Assembly (NCBI GenBank): GCA_002811645.1
Contig: PDIP01000004.1
Coordinates: 1 to 64,000 of the forward strand
Direction of reading: 5' to 3'
Length of the DNA: 64,000 nt
Source: Corallochytrium limacisporum
Taxonomy: Eukaryota; Opisthokonta
Shown: positions 38,357-47,449 of the stretch, in pieces
Position numbering within the stretch: position 1 is the first letter of the stretch
Layout: the number at the start of each line of letters is the position of its first letter
Notes under the pieces: model-generated
What the model was told of the DNA's origin: nothing
Seen by the model: only the letters and a program-made list of their open reading frames with translations
Database searches by the model: none
Position numbers and translations under genes: made by a program

Positions 38357-40121
38357 TGTGCTTGTCCGACACCTAGGTCAGTGAAAAGGATGTACGCTAT
38401 GTGCTATGTGAAACAACTATGTCTTCAACCAATGCTCTGCATGGTTCAATGCCTACTATATGTGTGTACTTGTATCTCAGCTTGATCGCCATTGGCTCAA
38501 ATGTGTAGGCCTAACCGGTCAAATTGTCCCAGTTGGACCTACAATGAATACCTTCAAGTGTCCTATTGCCAGCACTCCACATCATCCGAATTTTCCTGGC
38601 GAAAACAATGTGTCACTGACATATGCATTCGTCGATGTCTACACCAGGCATGTTTACGTCTTGAATCCCTTTTGCCTCGACTTGATCCTCGTTTCCTAAA
38701 CTGGTCCTTTGTTGCTTTCGCTGCCCCCCGCAACCGTACTCTTTCCTCGGAGGTCCCTCTTTCCTGCGCCTCCCCTCTTTCACCGAGGGGATGGGCCCTT
38801 CTATCACTCAGCCAGTCGGCCTCGCGTTGTTCTTGGCCTCTGGTATGTGTCTCCTTGTGTATATTTCTGTGTGTTGCTGTCCATCTTGGATCTGTCATTG
38901 AAGCATCCTCTTTGTTGTGCGCACTGTGACCTCGACTGCTGTTGGCTTTTACAATTGGCCTCGACTGGTCGCCCCGCGAAAGGACTGGGCATGATCTCCG
39001 TTATCGTTCGCCATGCTGACACTTGATGACTTCTCTTTGAAACCGTTATATGACATCGTGCTCTACAAGTATTGGGTATGATGGAGTGCAAACAGACTGT
39101 CACCATCAAATGAACAATCTAGAACCGTCGTTCGAACGGAGCTGAACAGTTCATCAAAGGGACACCACATGTCCCTCATTAGTTTCTGAGACCGTCCGGC
39201 TAGTCCTCTGGTCTCGACCACCCCAGTATTGAGGAAAGGGGACCGAAGCAGTTGCAGAGAAATGCCACAACAATTGCACCGGGGAGAGTGGGGGCCACAA
39301 GGGGTCACCCCTTCGCTACTGCAATCATCAACCCAGGACCAAAACGAAGCCCACGGCGCTAACAGATGAATATGTACAGGCAGCGGTACATCAATTAGGA
39401 ATTGAAACGTCAGATAGCAGTGAGAGTTTGAAACCGAAGATACATATACACCAACGAAAGAATCGCCTGCGTCGACTCTTGCGTACTCCGGCAACACCCC
39501 CCCCCCCGCGGGGCCTCTCGGTCCCTTTCTTCCCTTCCCTTCCTTCCTCAATACTAGAAGACCAAGTGGTCACATGACCGCTGCCTTTGTGTCAATACCA
39601 ATCCGTTTCACACAAGTCTGTGACATATTTCGTCTCGGTCCAATCGCGTCGAAGGGGTAACTCAGAACATTCAGTACCTGACTGGCCAAAACAGAACTGA
39701 GTTGGTGAGGTGGCAGGCAAGTCTCTACGGGCGGCAGAGTTAGTCTCAACGTTTCCACACACAGACACTAGCGCGGACAGGGTGGAGGATGGTAATTCGT
39801 AAAATGATAACTACTTAGGTGTCCATCTATATTTCCTGCTGCGAAATAAATCGGTGGGTCCGGTCGACGAAAGTTGAAACTTTTTGCCCCAAACTCGAAG
39901 GAATTTCATTGGGAATGTTAAGTGCGGAAGGACTTGGAAACCCATAGTGAATCAATTGTATTCACGGATGGGAAATCTCTGGCGAGGCACACGATATCCG
40001 TACTGAATGCCAATCCTTGTGCTTAGCGTGTACTGCTTGGTTGTCACGTCAATCTATTGCTGCGAGACAGATTCCCTGCATCGCAATTGCACATCACTGT
40101 TTACGTCTTGCAGTCATGGGC
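38357..40121. other. intergenic, no gene seen
   Basis: About 1.8 kb upstream of both PA200 (minus) and the methyltransferase gene (plus). It contains a C11 run followed by GCGGGG at about 39497 and several random frames of up to 162 codons with no protein-like features. Confidence 0.6.
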
Positions 40122-40129
40122 ATATATAC
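40122..40129 (+). promoter_or_regulatory. TATA-like box upstream of the methyltransferase locus
   Basis: CATATATACC ends 37 nt before the ATG at 40167. A nearly identical CATATATAC lies before the TyrRS start. It supports transcription beginning upstream of the candidate first exon. Confidence 0.5.
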
Positions 40130-40166
40130 CTGACATCCGTGCTACTACTATTCCAACATCTTGCAA

Positions 40167-40556
40167 ATGCTCGCCATTCTCCAACCCGCGGAGATCAATC
40201 ATTGGATCAATGCGATGCCTGTCGAAAGTGATCGTTCCGGAGAAAACCAGGACGGCAATCATTCAGCTCCCCATCATCCAAATCTTTTTCGTATCTTTTT
40301 GCAAGCAGTTAATTTTCAAGGGTTAAAAAACACTGGAACAGAATACATAGAAGTTCCGGGGTCGGGGATTCCAGGTTGGCCGGCACACATTTGCAGAAAC
40401 GCATACAGAATGAGTGGGGGGATTTGTGGTGGGTTAGCTGCAGGAGCCCCATTCGACACGGGGATGATCGGTTTCATCAGAGTAGTCGAGGGCACGGTGA
40501 TCATCACTGCGTACGGACCGGGGATGACACGCTGTCAATTCTGTGTCGTCGCAAAG
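40167..40556 (+). CDS. candidate first exon(s) of the DNA methyltransferase gene, or a separate small gene
   Basis: A 130-codon open frame from an ATG placed 37 nt after a TATA-like box. The product has folded-domain character: HHPNLFRIFLQAVNFQGL, ICGGLAAGAPFDTGMIGFIRV and GTVIITAYGPGMTRCQF. No family was recognised. At 40557 AAAG|GTATTG is a possible donor. A CATAAC branch-like box and CACAG acceptor (ending 40621) would define a 65-nt intron. Exon 2 (40622-40757) then needs one further intron (about 40758-40807, weak donor GTCTAG, acceptor AACAG) to enter the main frame. The arithmetic works, but the second intron is weakly supported. Otherwise the frame stops at 40590. Confidence 0.45.
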
Positions 40557-40683
40557 GTATTGCAATTGGTTTTCGCAAGTCTACAACGATAGTGAGGGTG
40601 AGATTCATAACAAATCCACAGCCATGTGAAAAGGAACCGTTTCCCATCCATCGCACCACTGGGTGTCCTGGGTCAGAGACACG

Positions 40684-43600
40684 ATGTCTTGCCAAGGAAA
40701 TACCAGCGATGTCGATGCTGTCCCGTGTACCATTGATACGGGAAGTGATTCAGCCAGGTCTAGTATTGGTTCAATGGAAAAGACTTGCCAATTCAACCAC
40801 AAAACAGGATCTGGATCTCATGCCGCGTGCAATTCACCCCCACGCACTGTCCCTCGAGACACCTTCAACCAGCGGAAGAGGCATGCAGGGGATCCACCAT
40901 CCGATGAACGGCAAAAGAAACCTTGCCCACACTCGGAAAGCGCCGGACCTCCGATTGGAAGACAGTCAGGTTCCCTGCATTCAGTTTGGACCCTCCGCAG
41001 GGGGGCGCGCCGGATGAGTGTTGGCCAGCGTCGCAGTGTATCAGAAAGTGCCAAGCCACAGGTGAGTCCCAAGGCAGCAGCAAGAATGCATGGCAAGAGT
41101 ACTCTGAGAATAAGGACTGAGGCCAGTCAAGATACGCTATCACATATCCAGGCAAGCCCGCCACCAGCATCCAGGCCCACTACACCTCCAAAATTGCAGC
41201 TAAGATTACCGGCCCGACCCAGAATACGTGCAGATCCCTCGCTACGAAAGCCCTTAAAGCAGCAGGTTCTAGAACAGGACCCGGAAGCAGCAGCAACGCC
41301 GAGACAGTCAACGGCATTGACTGAGATTGTCAATCAAGAAGAGCCTAACCACGAGTCAGACACCGATGCGGCTTTTGAGCAACGCTTCGCGACTGATGTG
41401 GTTGATCAAGACGTGCTGGATCATTTCACACAAAGTAAGGCGAAGAAAGAACAAAACTCTGTCCAAAGTCAGGAACAGGCGAAAGAATTGCTAACTGAAG
41501 AATCTGCTATCTATCTCGGACGCACCCGCAGGGCTGCAGCAGCACTCAACTCCATTGAAAGGGAAGCTGTCGAACCCAAAGGAACAGATAAGCAGCCCAA
41601 TCTGAGCACGCGAACGACTCTGTACGTTCCTCGCGATCTCGGCTGGGAATCAGCTGTACAGGCACTTGGAAAAGAGTTTGCAGCAACGTTAATGGGTCGA
41701 CGGAAGGGTTGGATTGATAGGTATGATGCCATACACAAGAATGAAAATGGGAAATACAGAGTGGACAAGACCATGAAACAATGGATCAAGGACAAGGAGG
41801 AGCGCGAAATCAAAGCCAAGGAAAAGCAATTGGAAAAGATGATTGATCATGTGGACGACGGAAAGGAAAGTGTTACGATAGAGGATTCAGGACATGAAAA
41901 CGATGAACTTTCCCATGAACAATTGGAGACTGTGTTTGATATCGTAAAACCTTTGTTGGAGCCCGAAGGATTTAACGGAGACGTGGTGCTCATGGTGTCT
42001 GAGGAAGATTACTCAATGCATCTCGCAACCGGCGAAGACCTGGAACCTGTGCTCGTAACGGAGACTCTGGTGGTCCTGGCGTGTGTGGCATGGCGAGACC
42101 TCGACTCATACACAAGATGTATGAACCCGTATTGCGCTGTTCCCCTGACCATTGAGGAATACTTCTGCGGAGATTGCAATGACAGAGACCAGATTGGAGT
42201 ACATTTATGTCTCAAGTGCTTCCAGCATCTGCTCACTGGTATTAATGAAACCCTCAATCATCGACACCCCCGCGAGCACTTCCGAAGACGAAGGATTCCA
42301 CCAACTTGGCTGGAGTTCACAGGCTCGCTCTTCAAGGAGCGATCTCTGCTTTTTGCATGGGATCGAAAAAGTGGTAAAAGGTGTCTGAGACGCTTGGGAT
42401 ACCTTAACCCAGGCCATCTTAGCTCCAATCGCATCGGTGGGGTACTTGTTCGGGACAAGTTCATGCTACAGAATCACCGTGACACTTCCATGACCCTCAG
42501 CAGTGCTCCTCAATGTGTATTCTGCGGTCGAGATGACTTCGATGAGGCTGTCCTTGGGGAGATTGGAAAGCTATCGAAAGAACTTGTTTATATTAGTGAT
42601 TGCGAGGGCAGTCGTCATGCTCCCAAGAGGGGATCAGGCTACTACCCATGCCATCTCACTTGTGTAAAGTTCGCGGATCTAGTCCACTACAATCCCCAAA
42701 GCAACACATGGTACAACATTGATACGCTCTACCACCTGAGCAAACAAAACAAGTGTTCAGTATGCCAGCACCCAGGTGCAACATTAGGCTGCATGACTTC
42801 CAGATGCCGTGATGTTGTTCATGTACCGTGTGCCGACATCAACGTTAAACTTCTGGAAGAAGGAATCTTGTATTGGTGCAAGAGATGTCGTCGGGAATCC
42901 TACAATCAGCAGACCGAGACTTTCAAGTGTGATGGATGTTCTGTGCCCATCAAACTAGCCCGATGGACCTGCAAACAATGTGAAACGAAGTCCTATCCGT
43001 GGAAGTCATTCGATCTATGCCGTGCTTGTTTCTGGGGCAATCGAGGGTCACACCATCACGACCGTTGCGAATTCAAATCTGTCCGCGTTTACAGCGAGGG
43101 ATATCAAAGGAAACTTGCAGCACCGAGGCCCCGGTTTGGGACCAACAGTACACCAAAGTGCATCTACTGCCTGGCTGAGATCAGTGATGGTGTGAGATGC
43201 GGCAGGACGGGCGTTGGGGGTGGCCCAATCTGCATTTCATGTGCCCTCGTATGCTTTGAGCATAGTGAGCTCGGCTGTCCTAACGGCGCAAAGATTAGCG
43301 CCGAAGAGTATGACTACAATTCATACCTTACCCGGTATAGCCTTTCCACAATGACGAACAACGATACACGGCGAAATCACTTGCCCAAGGTGTTACCGTC
43401 ATACGGTCCACACCCCAAGGACTACTACAGTATTCATCTCCAGCATTCCTATATGGATATCCCCGGGAGGATTCGTCGGTGGGCAACACATGATTACGGG
43501 GATTATCTGGGAACTTGGATTCCCCAGATCCCTCGCTGGGCGATCCTGCGATACACGGCAGAAGGGGATCGGGTCTTGAGCAATTTTGCTGGCCGGGGGA

Positions 43601-45111
43601 CTGATTTGATTGAGTGTTTCCTACTGTCGCGCAAGTCCGTCGGTGTCGACATCAATCCTTTGGCTGTCGGTCTGAGCCATAGAAATTTGGCCTTTGCCGT
43701 CCCGGTGAAGCTGCAAAGACATGTCAGTAGTCGATATAGGCCTTTGGTTATTCAAGACGATGCTGCAGCCCTCAGGGCATCAATCTTCAAGCCCGACATG
43801 TTTGATCTCGTTCTGAGCCACCCACCTTACTCTAACTGCATTGTGTACTCGACACAAATTGCTGAGGATCTCAGTAATCAGGGTGACCACGAGAGCTTCT
43901 TCGAGGCTTATCTTCAGGTGGCAAGAAGCACTCACCGCGTCGTCAAACCAGACGGTCATGTTTTGCTTGGGATTGGAGACAATAGGATGGTCACGAGGAT
44001 CGTACCTGTTGGATTCAAAACCATAATGTGCTATCTCCGAGAAGGCTTTGTGATCGAAGAACTTATCGTGAAGCGCCAAAAGTATTGCTCGGGGACAATG
44101 GATATCGGCGCACTTCTCGCAGCTATGCATGGCTTCTTGATCCTAACGCATGAATATCTTGCGGTTTTCCGTAGGCGCAAAAGCACAGATGTCATGATAC
44201 CCTCTTTGCCACTGTGGACGGAAGTGGACGCAGGGCGAAAGCAGAATATTTCATGTTTTCGCATCCCACGCCTGTACGGTCCATCAAATACCGCGGTAAT
44301 GGGAACTACGTGGTTACTTTGCAGCTGCCGGGACATGGAGCTTCAGGCCGTTACAAAGCTCGTGCTGCGTTACGCTTTTGAAGGAGATATTTGCGGGATC
44401 CTTGGGAGCGCTGGCCGGCCAGATTGGGTTGAAACAACAAAGAAACGGTCAAAGAAGTGTTTCTGTGAGCTCGAATCGCGCAAACAAAGAAAGGACTTGC
44501 AAGAATTGCAGCATGCTGAGGAGAGTGAATATGAACGTCAACGTTTGGAGAACATAAAGAGTAATGAAGAAGCCCTGGCTAGGATGGGATTGAAGCAACC
44601 CTCTACAGATGTATTGCAGGCATCAGTGGATCGCGTTGTTTCGGCACGGTTGAAAACCAGGTTTACCGTCTGCTCGGAAGCTGTGATCGATATTATGATC
44701 ATCTTCTCCACATTGGCACAGAGCAAAACGAACGAAGGGCTCAGTTGGCATGACTGCCATATGATAACTGCGGACACAGTAGCACGGACAAAGAGTGCTC
44801 TGCACAGTCTCAGACCTGGTTGCAGTCGACTGGCTGTTGCATGTTCAGACTTTCGAACCAGTCAAGGAATCGTCTACCCTGGCGCAATGTATCTGGAAAA
44901 ACACTTGCATGAGCCAGTAAGGAACGCACAGCTCGGTCTCAAGGAGATCATCATCATGACTCGTCATGATGCAGCCTGCAATGGCTGGTCAAAGAAACGA
45001 CATCCATTCAAGAGGAGTCGACCATTTCGCTGGACCATGGAACCACAGATGTCCAACGCGGAACATCTCCCGATCGTTCACTGGTACTTTCTTCTCTATG
45101 AACCCTTGTAA
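40684..45111 (+). CDS. chromatin-reader DNA amino-methyltransferase: ZZ-like, ePHD, ZZ and bacterial-type N4/N6 MTase domains
   Basis: 1475 residues from the first in-frame ATG; the true N-terminus may lie further upstream. Residues 1-300 are Ser/Pro/Arg-rich and disordered. A Cys pair region at about 479-515 (CMNPYC...FCGDC...LCLKCF) is ZZ-like. Residues about 611-733 form an extended PHD: CVFCG, then HLTCVKFAD, then CSVCQHPGATLGC, ending WCKRC. A ZZ finger follows (about 749-797, CDGCSVPIK...CKQC...FDLCRACF). A further Cys cluster spans about 826-866. The methyltransferase (about 930-1165) has SAM motif I VLSNFAGRGTDLIECF, the acidic SVGVDINPLAVGL, catalytic motif IV VLSHPPYSN (about 1044), and KPDGHVLLGIGD. 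The block VKRQKYCSG...HEYLAVF resembles bacterial DNA methylases of the COG0863 type that modify N4-cytosine or N6-adenine. A coiled coil (about 1260-1303) and an unknown C-terminal domain follow. This architecture is new to me. Its stop lies 11 nt from that of the convergent KIAA0930 gene. Confidence 0.85.
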   Translation: MSCQGNTSDVDAVPCTIDTGSDSARSSIGSMEKTCQFNHKTGSGSHAACNSPPRTVPRDTFNQRKRHAGDPPSDERQKKPCPHSESAGPPIGRQSGSLHSVWTLRRGARRMSVGQRRSVSESAKPQVSPKAAARMHGKSTLRIRTEASQDTLSHIQASPPPASRPTTPPKLQLRLPARPRIRADPSLRKPLKQQVLEQDPEAAATPRQSTALTEIVNQEEPNHESDTDAAFEQRFATDVVDQDVLDHFTQSKAKKEQNSVQSQEQAKELLTEESAIYLGRTRRAAAALNSIEREAVEPKGTDKQPNLSTRTTLYVPRDLGWESAVQALGKEFAATLMGRRKGWIDRYDAIHKNENGKYRVDKTMKQWIKDKEEREIKAKEKQLEKMIDHVDDGKESVTIEDSGHENDELSHEQLETVFDIVKPLLEPEGFNGDVVLMVSEEDYSMHLATGEDLEPVLVTETLVVLACVAWRDLDSYTRCMNPYCAVPLTIEEYFCGDCNDRDQIGVHLCLKCFQHLLTGINETLNHRHPREHFRRRRIPPTWLEFTGSLFKERSLLFAWDRKSGKRCLRRLGYLNPGHLSSNRIGGVLVRDKFMLQNHRDTSMTLSSAPQCVFCGRDDFDEAVLGEIGKLSKELVYISDCEGSRHAPKRGSGYYPCHLTCVKFADLVHYNPQSNTWYNIDTLYHLSKQNKCSVCQHPGATLGCMTSRCRDVVHVPCADINVKLLEEGILYWCKRCRRESYNQQTETFKCDGCSVPIKLARWTCKQCETKSYPWKSFDLCRACFWGNRGSHHHDRCEFKSVRVYSEGYQRKLAAPRPRFGTNSTPKCIYCLAEISDGVRCGRTGVGGGPICISCALVCFEHSELGCPNGAKISAEEYDYNSYLTRYSLSTMTNNDTRRNHLPKVLPSYGPHPKDYYSIHLQHSYMDIPGRIRRWATHDYGDYLGTWIPQIPRWAILRYTAEGDRVLSNFAGRGTDLIECFLLSRKSVGVDINPLAVGLSHRNLAFAVPVKLQRHVSSRYRPLVIQDDAAALRASIFKPDMFDLVLSHPPYSNCIVYSTQIAEDLSNQGDHESFFEAYLQVARSTHRVVKPDGHVLLGIGDNRMVTRIVPVGFKTIMCYLREGFVIEELIVKRQKYCSGTMDIGALLAAMHGFLILTHEYLAVFRRRKSTDVMIPSLPLWTEVDAGRKQNISCFRIPRLYGPSNTAVMGTTWLLCSCRDMELQAVTKLVLRYAFEGDICGILGSAGRPDWVETTKKRSKKCFCELESRKQRKDLQELQHAEESEYERQRLENIKSNEEALARMGLKQPSTDVLQASVDRVVSARLKTRFTVCSEAVIDIMIIFSTLAQSKTNEGLSWHDCHMITADTVARTKSALHSLRPGCSRLAVACSDFRTSQGIVYPGAMYLEKHLHEPVRNAQLGLKEIIIMTRHDAACNGWSKKRHPFKRSRPFRWTMEPQMSNAEHLPIVHWYFLLYEPL
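41062..41151 (+). other. candidate in-frame intron in the disordered N-terminus of the methyltransferase
   Basis: CAG|GTGAGT begins at 41062 and TCCAG ends at 41151. The 90-nt length keeps the frame either way, so splicing would remove 30 disordered residues. No TACTAAC-like branch site is obvious, so retention is equally possible. Confidence 0.35.
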
Positions 45112-45122
45112 GAGAACCATTC

Positions 45123-46085
45123 TCATTGTAATGAAGCTGCAGTATGCTGCACCGCAAGCCTGGCAATTATCTCCGCCTGTGGCTTGTCCAGGATTCTTTC
45201 TATGATCAGATCCCAGGGCAGGTTTACGTATACTAGAAAAGCGTTCAATTCCACGACCTCCTTCTTAATACTAGATGTTACTGTGAGTAATGAGCCCAGC
45301 CAACTGGTGCTGGACTTGGCCTTGGGGTCCGTCGCGGTATCACCCGCGGCTACACAGGCACTTCCACGGCCATGGGGCCCATTTAAACGGAGGAAGCAGA
45401 GATCATCAGCAGAGTACAGAGACAGTGTAGGCAGAAATCCCGCTCCTCCCGTTTTCCGAGCAAAGGCTTCTCGTAATTGCAAGAACGTCAACGAGCCATT
45501 GAAGATGCTCACTTTACGCTGGTGCAATGCGTCGTGCGCAACCAATTCAATGGCCAAGTGCTCTTCGCCACGGACCGATACGGATTCGAAGGCTTCATCA
45601 AAGTTATCAACTCGGAAGTAAATGTCAGGATAAGCCATAACATTATGCGTCCCCTTCTTGTCCATCCGCGTGTATGTATGGTGCGGATGAGTCTCTACTC
45701 GCTTGATTTGCAGAGGATCCAACTTACCTTTCCGTTTTCCGCAGACTGCGACCACCAATTCAAATTCGTAGCAGTGCATTAACAGGTTCAAGTAGAATGA
45801 CTTTCTCCATTCTAGTCTACCGTCATCCTTCTGTGGTAAGTTCTGAGCTGTGATACGTCGAACGTGCACAGCTGGTCTATTCGTTTCCGGGTTCACTTCA
45901 TGCACCGCATCGACAAAGAAAAGCATGTCGTCCTCATTCTTCTTTGCCTCTTCACTGTCGACGAATTGATCGAACACAATATTGGCATAGTCTATCGGTT
46001 CCAATTTCAACCCCGCTATTTCCTGGCTCTCTCTCCTTCGTTCTTCGTGAATCTTGTCCAGAATATCTTCTCTCAAAGGCAACAT
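45123..46085 (-). CDS. KIAA0930/DUF2045 family protein
   Basis: A 320-residue protein taking the ATG at 46083-46085, which gives the animal-like beginning MLPLREDILDKIHEERRR; the frame continues upstream without an ATG. Matches to the human KIAA0930 family include DDMLFFVDAV, LEWRKSFYLNLLMHCYEFELVVAVC, YPDIYFRVDNFDEAFESVSV, LAIELVAHD, VSIFNGSLTF, LRLNGPHGRG and, at the end, SWLGSLLT...NAFLVYVNLPWDLIIERILD. The function is unknown in animals too. The phospho-rich insertion of human KIAA0930 is much shorter here. It is transcribed toward the methyltransferase gene, with only 11 nt between the stops. Confidence 0.9.
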   Translation of the reverse strand: MLPLREDILDKIHEERRRESQEIAGLKLEPIDYANIVFDQFVDSEEAKKNEDDMLFFVDAVHEVNPETNRPAVHVRRITAQNLPQKDDGRLEWRKSFYLNLLMHCYEFELVVAVCGKRKGKLDPLQIKRVETHPHHTYTRMDKKGTHNVMAYPDIYFRVDNFDEAFESVSVRGEEHLAIELVAHDALHQRKVSIFNGSLTFLQLREAFARKTGGAGFLPTLSLYSADDLCFLRLNGPHGRGSACVAAGDTATDPKAKSSTSWLGSLLTVTSSIKKEVVELNAFLVYVNLPWDLIIERILDKPQAEIIARLAVQHTAASLQ

Positions 46086-46758
46086 GATTAGTTGTGTTTC
46101 TATCGTCTTCAGGAGGAGCCAGTTCGTGTAGTCTCCCACCGATCTTTCTTACATGGTGGCGATTTGTGTCTCCGTCGGCTCTGGCTGTTTCTATCTCCAG
46201 ACTCATTCGTTTCTTGCTTCCTTCATTGTCACCATGGCTCTAGACTTAGGCGATAGCGAACAATTTAGGTAGCTTACTCTGCTATTTAAGGCTGTAAGCC
46301 CTTTGCGCTCGTACCCGAAACCCGACCCTTCGGCCTTGTCTAAGAGCAACTCCGGGGCAACGGCGCTATAAAACACCGATTGGTTTCCCTCTGATTCCTC
46401 CGTACTCCGCTCAAAGCTCATCCGGTTAACCTCGCCATATAATCGCCCGCCCCGCCCCCCAGGAGAAGGGGGCCGTTCTCCGTGCTTTGACTTTTGGCTT
46501 TTGGCTTTGGGCTTTTGGCTCACACCGTCACTGAGAGCGTGCATAGAAGGGGAAAGTACTGGACACGGTCGACCAATCATTTACGTATGCGTACATTCTG
46601 CTACGTGTCACACCACCTCTGAAAAGACTTCTAAATTCTGCATTACGGACTTTGATGAACAGGGATGGTACTTCAAATTCAGAAAATGGCAAGCAAAGCC
46701 GTAAGTTAATTGGATGGTATAGCTAAATCGATGTGCGGATGGTAGAATATTGGCCACC
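46086..46758. other. divergent promoter region with a short tandem repeat
   Basis: About 670 bases between KIAA0930 and the ubiquitin-like gene. CTTTTGGCTT units repeat at 46491-46520. No gene was recognised. The ubiquitin-like start has the strong context GCCACCATG. Confidence 0.6.
46491..46520. repeat. short tandem repeat of TTTTGGCT
   Basis: Three to four imperfect copies of an eight-base T/G-rich unit, located in the divergent promoter region. Confidence 0.75.
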
Positions 46759-47376
46759 ATGCAGGACGACCAATTTTATCAGCTGCTGGAGCGCTTCCGG
46801 AAGGTCAGAGACAAAGATTGGCAAGATCTTTCACACATTAGAGCAAAGGCTCCAGTTCAAGAGGCACCGCCTGCACTAACAGAACCAAAGGCTCGCAGTA
46901 CAACGAAGCCAGCCTCGTCACGGCGTCGTGGGGATCCACTGAACTTGATAGTAAAGCAAATTGGAGGAAAGAAAGCGGAAATTCACACACTCTCGAATGT
47001 GCCTGTCAGTGAACTCATGGAATTAATTGAACAGAATCTGAACGTTCCTGTGGCATATCAGAGGGTCTTGCACAAGGGCAAGGTTCTCAAAACTGATGGC
47101 TCCTTGGAAGAGTACGGTATCCAAGAAGGTGCAACGTTGATGGTGCAAGTTAGAAAGGATGCTGAACAGGTATCAGCTGGGGCGAGTGCGTCAGCAGAAA
47201 GGAAAGATGTGTTCTGGGATCACCTTAGGGATTCAAGCGCTATCGATGGTGCAAAGTTTAATGAACAGCAGATCAAGACTCTTCGGGAGACACTGCAGAG
47301 ACGCATTGCACAGATGAGCCTCGAAGAATTGAATCAGTTGTGCGAATATCTCAACATGCAAGGAGCTTCATCATGA
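46759..47376 (+). CDS. ubiquitin-like domain protein, function unknown
   Basis: A 205-residue protein from the ATG at 46759 (GCCACCATG context). An N-terminal helical stretch (DQFYQLLERFRKVRDKDWQDL) and a Pro/Arg linker precede a ubiquitin-like fold at about residues 60-131: LNLIVKQIGGKKAEIHTLSN, VSELMELIEQNLNVP, YQRVLHKGKVLKTDGSLEEYGIQEGATLMVQV. This keeps the ubiquitin beta-grasp pattern (KGK-L-D-LEEYGI) but there is no C-terminal GG, so it is not conjugated. A C-terminal helical region (KFNEQQIKTLRETLQRRIAQMSLEELNQLCEYL) may mediate dimerisation or binding. Such proteins usually act as adaptors to the proteasome or p97. It converges on the ACBP gene, 73 nt away. Confidence 0.82.
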   Translation: MQDDQFYQLLERFRKVRDKDWQDLSHIRAKAPVQEAPPALTEPKARSTTKPASSRRRGDPLNLIVKQIGGKKAEIHTLSNVPVSELMELIEQNLNVPVAYQRVLHKGKVLKTDGSLEEYGIQEGATLMVQVRKDAEQVSAGASASAERKDVFWDHLRDSSAIDGAKFNEQQIKTLRETLQRRIAQMSLEELNQLCEYLNMQGASS

Positions 47377-47449
47377 TGTACACGCTATTACATGTGACTA
47401 GACCCATAGTGACTTTCGTTCACTTATATAGGGGTGTTTATATATAGTC

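Noticed and set aside
38492-38929. 145-codon frame in the PA200 upstream region
   Set aside because: Its composition is like random translation (many Cys, Arg, Ser) and no domain is visible.
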